Made by a program: the position numbers and the translations under genes. Source: Methylobacteriaceae bacterium (GTDB lineage: Bacteria > Pseudomonadota > Alphaproteobacteria > Rhizobiales > Beijerinckiaceae). Taken from it: a DNA stretch of 64,000 nucleotides. The notes under the pieces are model-generated. The model ran no database searches. It had not been told where the DNA came from and saw only the letters and a list, made by a program, of their open reading frames with translations. The first letter of the stretch is position 1; every line of letters starts with the position of its first letter. Where the stretch lies: contig CANEZL010000002.1 in assembly GCA_947444195.1 (NCBI GenBank), positions 62,001 to 126,000 on the forward strand. Reading direction: 5' to 3'. Positions 36,683 to 46,406 of this stretch are shown piece after piece.

Positions 36683-37287
36683 CCGTCCGCGCGCAGATGC
36701 GCGAGGAGCGGCAGGAGCGGCAGGCCCAGGATGGTGCTGTGCTCGCCCATGACGGCCTCGAACAGGTGGATGCCGAGACCTTCGAGCTGGTAGCCGCCGA
36801 CGCTCGCGCAGACGCGCGCCTCGCCGGCGCAGGCGACATAGGCCGCGATCTGCGCCTCATCGAGGGGCCGCACCGCGAGGCGCGCCGTCTCGACCGCGCT
36901 GAGCTGCAGGGCCGCCCCGTGCGCCACGGCGAAGGCCGCGTGCAGGTGGTGGCTGCGGCCGGCGAGGCGCGCGATCTGGTCGCGGGCGGCCGCCGCGTCC
37001 GCGGGCTTGTGGAGGACGGCCTCGCCCAGTGCCAGGACCTGATCGGCCCCGACTACGATGCGGTCCGGATGGCGCGCGGCGACCGCGAGGGTCTTGGCCT
37101 CGGCGAGCCGCCGGGCGAGGTCGTCCGGGGCGAGGCCCGCGCAGGCCGCCTCGAGGGCGCGCTCGTCGATGCCAGGGGCCTCGGTCTCCACGGGGATCCC
37201 GGCCGATTCCAGCAGCAGGCGGCGGGTGGCGCTCGTGGAGGCGAGGAGGAGCGGCGCGGGGCCGAGCCAGGGCGAGGGGGCGTTCAT
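36667..37287 (-). CDS. maf: Maf-like nucleotide pyrophosphatase
   Basis: Maf/YceF-type proteins hydrolyse non-canonical or modified nucleoside triphosphates and are linked to septation control. The 206-residue protein has LLLASTSATRRLLLESAGIP (the substrate loop), GIDERALEA, VVGADQVLALGE and the later QLEGLGIHLFEAVMGEHSTI with the catalytic Glu. ATG 37287 is used; a GTG at 37302 is an alternative. It is followed by the efflux gene and preceded by repeats. Confidence 0.93.
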   Translation of the reverse strand: MNAPSPWLGPAPLLLASTSATRRLLLESAGIPVETEAPGIDERALEAACAGLAPDDLARRLAEAKTLAVAARHPDRIVVGADQVLALGEAVLHKPADAAAARDQIARLAGRSHHLHAAFAVAHGAALQLSAVETARLAVRPLDEAQIAAYVACAGEARVCASVGGYQLEGLGIHLFEAVMGEHSTILGLPLLPLLAHLRADGWLRF

Positions 37288-37332
37288 CGGCGCCAGTGTC
37301 ACGGAACCGGCGCGGCGGGCAAGCCGGGCCGC

Positions 37333-37435
37333 TAGAGCGTGCTGCTGTTTCAGGGAAACAGCAGCACGCTCTATCTATCTGTGATCGCACGATGATCCCG
37401 AAAAACCGGATTCCACTTTTTCGCATCGTGCTCTA
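37333..37435. repeat. Two-hairpin mosaic repeat (RIME-like)
   Basis: The first half is a perfect 18-bp inverted repeat (37333-37350 and 37356-37373) around caggg. The second half pairs GCACGATG with CATCGTGC and GAAAAA with TTTTTC around ccggattccac (37387-37431). The outer ends are TAGAGC and GCTCTA. The layout and the ccgaaaaaccggattccactttt core resemble the mosaic elements dispersed in Rhizobiales genomes. Confidence 0.85.
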
Positions 37436-37453
37436 GGACCCTGAAACGCAAAA

Positions 37454-37482
37454 CCCCGCCGCCCGAGGAACGGGCGGCGGGG
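37454..37482 (-). terminator. Intrinsic terminator
   Basis: A perfect 12-bp stem (CCCCGCCGCCCG, loop aggaa, CGGGCGGCGGGG) is followed on the minus strand by TTTTGCGTTT. It is well placed to end transcripts coming from ppsR or from the structured region at 37508-37547. Confidence 0.85.
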
Positions 37483-37507
37483 TGATCGGGGATACCGGTA
37501 CGCGACG

Positions 37508-37547
37508 TGGCTCCCTTGACCGCACCCTGGCAGGTCAACCTTAGCCA
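37508..37547 (-). ncRNA. Candidate structured RNA between ppsR and its terminator
   Basis: The minus strand folds as TGGCT-aagg-TTGACC-(11-nt loop)-GGTCAA-ggg-AGCCA: two perfect stems separated by an internal loop. The 37454 terminator lies 25 nt downstream. This may be a small RNA, or a 3' UTR element of ppsR. No known RNA family was recognised; SRP RNA and tmRNA motifs are absent. The palindrome would also fold on the plus strand. Confidence 0.35.
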
Positions 37548-37664
37548 AAGCTCAAAGGGGCGGGCGGGCACCTGTCCCGGGTCGAGCCGGGCTCATACCA
37601 GATCCGATCGATCCCTTCGGGATGGCGGATCCGGGCCTCGCTCAGGCGCCGCGCGGGCTCGGTC

Positions 37665-37701
37665 GATACGACCCCCGCTTCGATCGAGCGGAGATCGTAT
37701 C
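37665..37701 (-). other. Stem-loop at the ppsR stop codon
   Basis: GATACGA/TCGTATC and CCGCT/AGCGG form a two-part hairpin that overlaps the ppsR stop codon at 37700-37702. There is no U-tract after it, so it may stabilise the mRNA end instead of terminating transcription. Confidence 0.4.
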
Positions 37702-38530
37702 AGACCGCGATGAACTTCAGGCGATGGTCGCGGTAGAGGTCGAGGATCGCGGCGGCCGTTTCCTCGATGGAGCGGCGGGTCACGTCGATGGTCGGCCAGC
37801 GGTTGCGGGTGAACAGGCGGCGCGAGGCGGTGATCTCGTCGGCCACCGCCTCGCGGTCGACGTAGAGGGTCGACTCGTCGGCCTGCAGGCTGAGGATGCG
37901 GTTCTGGCGGATCTGCACGATCCGCTCGGGGCTCGCGAACAGGCCGACGATGAGGGGGCGCTTCACCGCCTCCAGGGCCGGGGGCAGGGGCATGCCCGGC
38001 ACCAGCGGCAGGTTGGTCGTCTTCAGGCCGCGGTTGGCGAGGTAGATCGAGGTCGGCGTCTTCGAGGTGCGGCTGACGCCGAGCAGGATCACGTCGGCAT
38101 CCTCCAGATCGTCGGGCAGGTTGCCGTCGTCGTGGGCCAGCGTGAAGTTCATCGCGTCGATGCGCTTGAAGTACTCCGCGTTCAGCATGTGCTGCGCGCC
38201 CGGCCGCGCCGTGGTCTGCGCGCCGAGATAGGATTGCAGCAGGGCGTGCACGGGCTGGAGCACCGAGAGGCAGGGCGAGCCGCATTCCCGGCAGGCCGCT
38301 TCCAGCCGCTGCCCGAGATCGCCGCCGACGAGCGTGTAGAGCACGAGGCCGGGGGCCGCGTTGATCTCCGAGATCACGCGTTCGAGCTGCGCGGCGGAGC
38401 GGACGAGGGGGTAGACGTGCTCGATCGCCGAGATGCCCTCGTACTGCGCGGCCGCGGCGCGGCCCACATTGATCAGGGTCTCGCCGGTGGAGTCGGAGAC
38501 GAGATGGAGGTGGAAGTAGCTGCGGCTCAT
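37700..38530 (-). CDS. ppsR: Pyruvate, water dikinase regulatory protein (PPSR, DUF299)
   Basis: This family is a bifunctional kinase/phosphorylase: PPSR controls PEP synthase and PDRP controls pyruvate phosphate dikinase. The 276-residue protein has [18 protein letters not shown] and the P-loop-like [21 protein letters not shown]. It corresponds to the RP001 family, which flanks the origin with hemE in Caulobacter and Rickettsia. It is read away from the 38531-39129 gap, divergent from hemE. ATG 38530 is the family start. Confidence 0.93.
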   Translation of the reverse strand: MSRSYFHLHLVSDSTGETLINVGRAAAAQYEGISAIEHVYPLVRSAAQLERVISEINAAPGLVLYTLVGGDLGQRLEAACRECGSPCLSVLQPVHALLQSYLGAQTTARPGAQHMLNAEYFKRIDAMNFTLAHDDGNLPDDLEDADVILLGVSRTSKTPTSIYLANRGLKTTNLPLVPGMPLPPALEAVKRPLIVGLFASPERIVQIRQNRILSLQADESTLYVDREAVADEITASRRLFTRNRWPTIDVTRRSIEETAAAILDLYRDHRLKFIAV

Positions 38531-38686
38531 ACGAAATCCGGTCGCTCGCGGAGCTGGAGCACCGTCCCGAAAGGTGGTCGCCGGCCCGCCTCACGCGGAC
38601 GATGCGGGATCATCGAGCCCGGCGCATCGTCCGATGTGCGAGCCGGCAACCCTTTTCCACCGGTCGCCCTCGGGGGAGTCGATAGA

Positions 38687-38695
38687 TGTGGATAG
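38687..38695 (-). promoter_or_regulatory. DnaA box-like nonamer
   Basis: The minus strand reads CTATCCACA, one mismatch from the strict DnaA box TTATCCACA. It is the best match in the ppsR-hemE gap and lies beside a TTTTCCACC match at 38653-38661. Confidence 0.55.
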
Positions 38696-38884
38696 GATGC
38701 CCGACGGCCGGGGTCCAGGGCGGGGGCGGCCGGAACCATCGACTCCGCCCTCAACAGGGCGTGCGGCGGGACGGCCGGATTCCGGGCGTCTGGGAGAATC
38801 CGGGACGCGGGAAGGCCGGTCCCGGGACCGGAGCGCGCAAGGCCCTGTTCGGCCTAGCCTATCCGAGACATTAGCCCGAACCCG

Positions 38885-38899
38885 TTAAAGCCCTCTTAA
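38885..38899. promoter_or_regulatory. CtrA-type box in the candidate origin
   Basis: TTAA-agccctc-TTAA fits the CtrA consensus TTAA-N7-TTAA exactly. In Caulobacter, CtrA binds such boxes in the origin to block replication in swarmer cells. It could equally control ppsR or hemE transcription. Confidence 0.65.
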
Positions 38900-39129
38900 C
38901 GCCGCGGCGGCGGGGACGGCCTGTGGATGCCCTTGCGGCCCCGTGATCCAGCCTCCAACAGAAAAAACAGAGTCCTAGAATCTCTTTTCTCTTCTAAGAG
39001 GGCCGGTGTGGGGATGGCGTCGTCGCGCCCCGTCCGGCTCGCGCGCTCTCCGCCGAAGCGGCCGCCGGTTCGGCGCAGGAGCGCGCATCGAGACGACAAG
39101 ACGGTTTTCGGAAACGGCCGAGGGACGGG

Positions 39130-40200
39130 ATGGCGCAGGGCGAGGGGACGGAGCGCAGGCTCATGCGGGTGCTGGCGGGCGAGGCGCTGACCCCGCCGCC
39201 GGCCTGGATGATGCGGCAGGCCGGCCGCTACCTGCCGGAATACCGGGCCACCCGCGCGGAGGCCGGCTCCTTCCTCGACCTCTGCTACAGCCCGGACTTC
39301 GCCGTGGAGGTGACGCTCCAGCCGATCCGCCGCTTCGGCTTCGAGGCGTCGATCCTGTTCTCGGACATCCTCGTCGTCCCCCACGCCCTCGGGCAGGACG
39401 TGCGCTTCGTGGAAGGGGAGGGGCCGCGCCTCGATCCGCTCGCCGGCCGGGCCGAGTTCGAGCGCCTGCGGGAGGCGGACGATCCGGCGGTGTTCGCCCA
39501 TCTCGCCCCGGTCTTCGAGACGGTGCGGCGCCTGCGGGCCGAACTGCCCCGCGAGACCACGCTGCTCGGCTTCTGCGGCGCGCCCTGGACGGTGGCGAGC
39601 TACATGATCGGCGGGCGTGGCACGCCGGACCTCGCCCCCGCCCGGGCGCTCGCCGCCGCCGACACCGCGCTGGTCGACGCGCTCATCGACCGGCTCGTCG
39701 CGGTGCAGACCGAGTACCTCGTGCGCCAGTTCGAGGCGGGCGCCGACGCGGTGCAGATCTTCGAGTCCCACGCGGGCAGCCTGCCCGACGCCACGGGTCC
39801 CGAGGCGGACGCGCTGGCGCGCTGGTCGTTCCAGCCCATCGCCCGGATGATCGCGGGCATCCGCGCCCGGGTGCCGGGCGCGCGGATCATCGTCTTCGCC
39901 CGCGGCTCGGGCCTCGACGGGCATCTGCGCGTGGTGCCCGAGACGGGGGCGGACGCCGTCGGCGTCGACTGGGCGGTGGATCTGGCGGATCTGCGGGCGC
40001 GCCTGCCGGCCAGCACGGTGACCCAGGGCAACCTCCATCCCGACACGCTGATCGCGGGCGGCGAGGCCCTGGACGCTGCGGTCGACGCGGTGCTCGCCGC
40101 CACGCGGGGCCTGCCGCACATCTTCAACCTCGGCCACGGCATCACCCCGCAGACGCCGGTCGCCCATGTCGAGCGCATGCTCGCCCGCTTGCGGGGTTGA
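39130..40200 (+). CDS. hemE: Uroporphyrinogen decarboxylase
   Basis: HemE removes four acetate carboxyls from uroporphyrinogen III to give coproporphyrinogen III in heme and chlorophyll synthesis. The 356-residue enzyme has PPAWMMRQAGRYLPEYRATR (the catalytic Arg region), SILFSDILVVPHALG with the essential Asp, GFCGAPWTVASYMIGG and the C-terminal FNLGHGITPQTPVAHVE. It is the first gene to the right of the candidate origin, and hemJ follows after 3 nt. Confidence 0.97.
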   Translation: MAQGEGTERRLMRVLAGEALTPPPAWMMRQAGRYLPEYRATRAEAGSFLDLCYSPDFAVEVTLQPIRRFGFEASILFSDILVVPHALGQDVRFVEGEGPRLDPLAGRAEFERLREADDPAVFAHLAPVFETVRRLRAELPRETTLLGFCGAPWTVASYMIGGRGTPDLAPARALAAADTALVDALIDRLVAVQTEYLVRQFEAGADAVQIFESHAGSLPDATGPEADALARWSFQPIARMIAGIRARVPGARIIVFARGSGLDGHLRVVPETGADAVGVDWAVDLADLRARLPASTVTQGNLHPDTLIAGGEALDAAVDAVLAATRGLPHIFNLGHGITPQTPVAHVERMLARLRG

Positions 40201-40203
40201 GCC

Positions 40204-40635
40204 GTGCTCTACGACTGGATCAAGGCGCTGCACATCATCGCGCTGATCGCCTGGATGGCGGCGATGCTCTACCTGCCGCGCCTGTTCGTCTACCATGCCG
40301 GCCTGCCGCCGGGCTCGGTGATCCAGGCGGAGACCTTCAAGGTGATGGAGCGGCGGCTCCTCAAGGCGATCATGACGCCTGCCATGATCGCGACCTGGAT
40401 CTTCGGCCTGAGCCTCGCCTGGATGAGCGGCTACTACGCGAGCCTCTGGCTGCAGGCGAAGTTCGTGCTGGTGCTGGCCATGAGCGGCCTGCACGGCTTC
40501 CTCGCCCGCGCGGTGAAGGACTTCGCCGCCGAGCGGAACACCCGCAGCCCGACCTATTACCGGGTGCTCAACGAGGTGCCGACCCTCCTGATGATCGCCA
40601 TCGTCATCCTGGCCGTGGTCAAACCCGGCGGCTGA
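40204..40635 (+). CDS. hemJ: Protoporphyrinogen IX oxidase HemJ
   Basis: HemJ converts protoporphyrinogen IX to protoporphyrin IX in the inner membrane. The 143-residue protein has four predicted helices and the family residues in WIKALHIIALIAWMAAMLYLPRLFVYH (quoted by parts: the conserved histidine KALHII and LPRLFVYH), LLKAIMTPAM and LKAKF-like LQAKFVLVL. The start is GTG 40204. hemE-hemJ is a common alphaproteobacterial pair. Confidence 0.93.
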   Translation: MLYDWIKALHIIALIAWMAAMLYLPRLFVYHAGLPPGSVIQAETFKVMERRLLKAIMTPAMIATWIFGLSLAWMSGYYASLWLQAKFVLVLAMSGLHGFLARAVKDFAAERNTRSPTYYRVLNEVPTLLMIAIVILAVVKPGG

Positions 40636-40697
40636 TGGTCATGGTGTCGAGAGGGCGAGCCCTCTCGCGGGTCCAGGGCGGAGCCCTGGAATGCGTA

Positions 40698-41864
40698 TCA
40701 CCCGTGCGCGGCCCGCAAGGCCGCGTCGAGATCGGCGAAGAGATCGCTCACATCCTCGATGCCGGTGGAGAGGCGCAGGAGGTCGGGCGGGCAGGGGGTG
40801 CCCGGCCCCTCCACCGAGGCGCGGTGCTCGATCAGGCTCTCGACGCCGCCGAGCGAGGTCGCCCGCTTCCACAGGTGCACCGCGGCCGCCGTCGCGATCG
40901 CCGCCGCCTCGCCGCCGCGCACCCGGATCGAGAGCATGTAGCCGAAGCCCCCCTCCATCTGCCGCGCGGCGACCGCGTGGCCGGGATCCTCGGGCAGGCC
41001 GGGATAGAGCACCCGGGCCACGTGCGGATGGTCCCTCAGCCGCGTGGCGAGGGCGAGGGCGCCCGCCGCCTGGGCGCCGGCGCGCAGGTGCAGGGTGCGG
41101 AGCGAGCGCATCAGCAGATAGGCCTCGAAGGGCCCGAGGATGGCGCCCCCGCTCGCGCGGATCGCCTGGATGCGGGCCCAGAACGGATCCGCGCTCCGCG
41201 CCGCCAGCACGCCGGCCACCACGTCGGAATGGCCGTTGAGGATCTTGGTGCCCGAATGCATCACGAGGTCGGCGCCGAGCGTCAGGGGCCGTGTGTGGAC
41301 CGGCGAGGCCGCCGTCGAGTCGACCGCGAGCCGGGCGCCGGCCCCGTGCGCGATCGCCGCCGCCGCGCGGATGTCGGTGACCGTCCAGAGCGGGTTGCCC
41401 GGCGTCTCGATCCAGACGAGCCGGGTCCGGCCGGGCCGGACCGCTTGCCCCAGGGCGCGCCCGTCGGCGGCATCCACGAAATCGACCGCGAGGCCGCGGC
41501 GCGGGCCTTCCTCGCGCAGCCAGCGCTTGAGCGCCCAGTACATCACGTTGGGCGCCACCACGTGGTCGCCCGGCTCCAGGGCGCCGAACACGGCGGTGGC
41601 CGCGGCCATGCCTGAGCCGAACAGCAGGGCACCGGCCTCCGCCTCCTCCAGCATCGCGAGCACGGCCTCGGCCTCGCGCACCGTCGCGTTGTCGGGGCGC
41701 GCGTAGGAGAAGCCCGAGGAATAGCCGTTGTCGGGGTCGCGGATGAAGGTGGTGGCGACGTGCAGGGGCGCCACCACGCCCCGGGTGATCGGGTCCACGT
41801 GTCCGAGGGCCTGGGCGGCGAGGCTGCGCCGGGAGAAGGCGGCCGGCGTGTTGGTCTCTGACAT
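40698..41864 (-). CDS. Cys/Met metabolism PLP-dependent enzyme (cystathionine beta-lyase-like)
   Basis: This fold-type I PLP enzyme of the trans-sulfuration family is 388 residues. Visible are the phosphate-binding LFGSGMAAATAVF, VWIETPGNPLWTVTDI, VDSTAASPVHTRPL and the PLP lysine in MHSGTKILNGHSDVVAG. FSYARPDNATVREAEAVLA matches the beta-lyase/gamma-synthase N-terminus. Cystathionine beta-lyase, gamma-lyase or gamma-synthase activity cannot be separated by eye. ATG 41864 is used. It is convergent with hemJ. Confidence 0.9.
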   Translation of the reverse strand: MSETNTPAAFSRRSLAAQALGHVDPITRGVVAPLHVATTFIRDPDNGYSSGFSYARPDNATVREAEAVLAMLEEAEAGALLFGSGMAAATAVFGALEPGDHVVAPNVMYWALKRWLREEGPRRGLAVDFVDAADGRALGQAVRPGRTRLVWIETPGNPLWTVTDIRAAAAIAHGAGARLAVDSTAASPVHTRPLTLGADLVMHSGTKILNGHSDVVAGVLAARSADPFWARIQAIRASGGAILGPFEAYLLMRSLRTLHLRAGAQAAGALALATRLRDHPHVARVLYPGLPEDPGHAVAARQMEGGFGYMLSIRVRGGEAAAIATAAAVHLWKRATSLGGVESLIEHRASVEGPGTPCPPDLLRLSTGIEDVSDLFADLDAALRAAHG

Positions 41865-42099
41865 GGCGGGTCTCCGCTTCCGATCTCGTGTTCCGACGGG
41901 CTCTCCTGCGCCGAACCCGGTATCCATCCCGGCGGAGAGCGCGCGCGGATCTGATCCGCGCCCCGGCCGCGCCCTATCTCGAGGGGGCGGGTCGGCGCCG
42001 TTCCTCACGGCTTCCGGCCCGCGTGACACGAGGCCAGCCCGCCTCGCAAGGCGCCAAACCGCCGGACAGGGCCGCGACGCGCCCCGTGAGGACCGCCCG

Positions 42100-42621
42100 A
42101 TGAGCACCACCGCGACCCACGTTCCCGAAGAGCCGGCCCTGCGCCCCTGGTTGCGCCTGACGGCCGCGATCCTGCCCGTGGCCGCCACGGCCGTGCTCGG
42201 CTCGCTCTCCACGCAGAGCGAGATCGACGGCTGGTACGCGGGGCTCACGAAACCCGCTTTCAACCCGCCGAACTGGGTCTTCCCGGTGGCCTGGACGATC
42301 CTCTACGCGATGATCGCCCTCTCGGCCTGGCGGCTCCTCGGCGCGATGCCCCGCACCGGCCCCTCGCGCCAGGGCTGGTGGCTCGCGGTGGCGGCCTTCG
42401 CGGTGCAGCTCGCGCTCAACGCGGCCTGGACCCCGGTCTTCTTCACGGCCCACGCGGTCGGCGCGGCCCTCGTCGTGGTGGTGGCGCTTCTCGTCATGGT
42501 GCTGTGGACGATCCGCCTGAGCTGGCGCTTCGACCGGGGGGCCGCGTGGCTCCTCGTGCCCTACGCAGCCTGGGTGTCCTTCGCCACGCTCCTCAACGCC
42601 GCGATCCTGCGCCTCAACTGA
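42100..42621 (+). CDS. TspO/MBR family protein
   Basis: TspO proteins are five-helix membrane proteins that bind tetrapyrroles and cholesterol. The 173-residue product has the family blocks GWYAGLTKPAFNPPNWVFPV and AWTILYAMIALSAWRL, then NAAWTPVFF and a late helix. In Rhodobacter TspO modulates pigment-gene expression with tetrapyrrole flux, which fits the nearby hemE, hemJ and hemA genes. GAGGA lies upstream of ATG 42100. The 235-base gap before it shows nothing else. Confidence 0.92.
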   Translation: MSTTATHVPEEPALRPWLRLTAAILPVAATAVLGSLSTQSEIDGWYAGLTKPAFNPPNWVFPVAWTILYAMIALSAWRLLGAMPRTGPSRQGWWLAVAAFAVQLALNAAWTPVFFTAHAVGAALVVVVALLVMVLWTIRLSWRFDRGAAWLLVPYAAWVSFATLLNAAILRLN

Positions 42622-42682
42622 TCCCGGCTTGACCCGGGCCGAGGCGGGCGCCACACCCCCGCCCTCGGGCGGGGAGGGGGCC

Positions 42683-45004
<2,322 letters not shown>

Positions 45005-45013
45005 GCCGAACCC

Positions 45014-45568
45014 TCAGAACAGGTGCAGGGCGTGCGGCGCGAAGTAGCCGAAGCCGAGCAGCACCGCGCCGGCGGCGCCGAGCAGGCCGCCTGCGAAGAC
45101 CAGGGCGACGATGCCGGTGATGACCTCGGCCGAGGCCAGCACGATGCCGATCTGGAAGGCCGCCGAGGCCAGTTCGTAGTGGTGGTAGCGGTGCAGGGAG
45201 AGGTCGCGCTTCTCCTGGGCGGCCTTGGCCTTCTCGGCGAGCTCCTTGCGGCCCTCGCCCGTGGCGGGCTCGGAATCCCAGCGCGCCATGGTCTTGGCCC
45301 ACTCGGCGCGCTTGGCCTGGACGATGTCCTGGTTCGCCCCCGGCGGCAGCAGGGCGATCACCTCGTCGGCGGTCTTCAGCACCGTGCCGCGGATGGTGCG
45401 GGCCTGGAAATAGGCCCACTGGTTCGACGCCTCGACGTTGGAGCCGATCGCGTCGGTCTGGGCCGCCTTGCCCAGGGTCTCGCTGAAGGCCAGAAACAGG
45501 GCCAGCACCGAGATCAGCAGCGCCACGCGCTTGTTCGAGCCATCGACCGCTCCGTGACCACCCGACAT
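45014..45568 (-). CDS. DUF4337 family membrane protein
   Basis: The 184-residue protein has one hydrophobic segment near the N-terminus (RVALLISVLALFLAFSETL), a long charged helical middle (QAKRAEWAKTMARWDSEPAT, KAKAAQEKRDLSLHRYHHYE) and two membrane segments near the C-terminus (GIVLASAEVITGIVALVFAG, then LGAAGAVLLGFGYF). This is the DUF4337 layout; the function is unknown. ATG 45568 is preferred to 45634, which would add an unrelated leader. Confidence 0.82.
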   Translation of the reverse strand: MSGGHGAVDGSNKRVALLISVLALFLAFSETLGKAAQTDAIGSNVEASNQWAYFQARTIRGTVLKTADEVIALLPPGANQDIVQAKRAEWAKTMARWDSEPATGEGRKELAEKAKAAQEKRDLSLHRYHHYELASAAFQIGIVLASAEVITGIVALVFAGGLLGAAGAVLLGFGYFAPHALHLF

Positions 45569-45666
45569 CGCCGCTCCGTCCCCTATGATTCGCGAAGGCG
45601 GGGGAGCTACAGCGCATCCCGTGCCGCGATGCAACGGCGCGCGGCGATCCTGACGGGAGGTCGGCG

Positions 45667-46398
45667 ATGCGGGTCACGGTTCTCGGGTGCGGCGACGCCT
45701 TCGGCTCGGGCGGGCGCCTGCACACCTGCTTCCACGTGGCGGGCGCGGGCAGCGGCTTCCTCGTCGATTGCGGCGCCTCGGCGCTCATCGCCATGCGCCG
45801 CTTCGGCGTCGATCCGAACGGGATCGACGCGGTGTTCCTCACCCATCTGCACGGGGACCATTTCGGCGGCCTGCCCTGGCTGATCCTCGACGGGCAGCTC
45901 GTCAGCCGGCGCGAGAAGCCCCTGGTGATCGTGGGTCCGCCGGGCCTGCGCACCCGCCTGCCGGCCGCGATGGAGGCCCTGTTCCCGGGCTCCGCCAGCG
46001 CCGAGCGGAGCTTTGCCGTGGAGATCCGCGAGATCGAGGCCGGCGCGCCGCAAACGGTCGGCGACGTGCGGGTGACGGCCTTCGCGGTGAACCACCCCTC
46101 CGGCGCGGCCTCGCACGCCCTGCGCCTGGAGCAGGGCGGCCGGGTCCTCGCCTATACGGGCGACACGGAGTGGGTGGAGGCGCTGGTCCCGGCCGGCCGG
46201 GAAGCCGATCTCCTGATCGCGGAGGGCTACACGGTGGAGCGGCCGGTGCCCTTCCACCTGTCCTGGGCCGCGCTCAGGGCGCGCCTGCCCGAGATCGCCC
46301 CGCGGCGGCTGATGCTGACCCATATGAGCCCGGAGATGCTGGCGCATCGGCCCGACGGCTACATCGCCGCCGAGGACGGGCTGGTGCTGGACCTGTGA
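45667..46398 (+). CDS. Metallo-beta-lactamase fold hydrolase (RNase Z/AtsA-like)
   Basis: The 243-residue protein has the zinc ligands THLHGDHFGGLPWLI, a histidine in AVNHPSGAASH, an aspartate in LAYTGDTEWVEAL and a final histidine in MLTHMSPEML. The closest general subgroup is the RNase Z/arylsulfatase-like MBL hydrolases. The tRNA-processing exosite arm of RNase Z is not visible, so the substrate is uncertain. GGAGG precedes ATG 45667. It is convergent with hemA. Confidence 0.88.
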   Translation: MRVTVLGCGDAFGSGGRLHTCFHVAGAGSGFLVDCGASALIAMRRFGVDPNGIDAVFLTHLHGDHFGGLPWLILDGQLVSRREKPLVIVGPPGLRTRLPAAMEALFPGSASAERSFAVEIREIEAGAPQTVGDVRVTAFAVNHPSGAASHALRLEQGGRVLAYTGDTEWVEALVPAGREADLLIAEGYTVERPVPFHLSWAALRARLPEIAPRRLMLTHMSPEMLAHRPDGYIAAEDGLVLDL

Positions 46399-46406
46399 CG
46401 GGGCCG

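Larger units (their letters stand above)
38531..39129. other. Candidate chromosomal replication origin (oriC)
   Basis: This 599-base gene-free region lies between divergent ppsR and hemE, the same context as Caulobacter Cori. It contains a perfect CtrA box (38885-38899). DnaA-box-like nonamers are TTTTCCACC at 38653, CTATCCACA (complement) at 38687-38695 and GCATCCACA (complement) at 38922-38930; there is also a TGGGGA hexamer at 39009. The A/T-rich tract 38955-38999 (AACAGAAAAAACAG, then CTCTTTTCTCTTCT) could serve as the unwinding element. Small frames across it have no protein-like sequence. No cumulative GC-skew test was possible. Confidence 0.75.

Noticed and set aside
37500-37560. SRP RNA or tmRNA near 37.5 kb
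   Set aside because: The conserved GGUCAGGUCCGGAAGGAAG-like SRP core and tmRNA acceptor features are absent; only a generic hairpin remains.
37371-37571. 66-residue minus-strand frame across the ppsR downstream region
   Set aside because: It reads through a 12-bp terminator stem and a dispersed repeat, so it cannot be a normal gene.
38574-38888. Small plus-strand frames in the ppsR-hemE gap
   Set aside because: The sequences are low-complexity and cross the CtrA box and DnaA-like boxes. No ribosome-binding site was seen.
39006-41615. Very long plus-strand open frame over hemE and hemJ
   Set aside because: hemE and hemJ are unmistakable in other frames; this frame is Arg/Gly/Ala-rich and matches no family.
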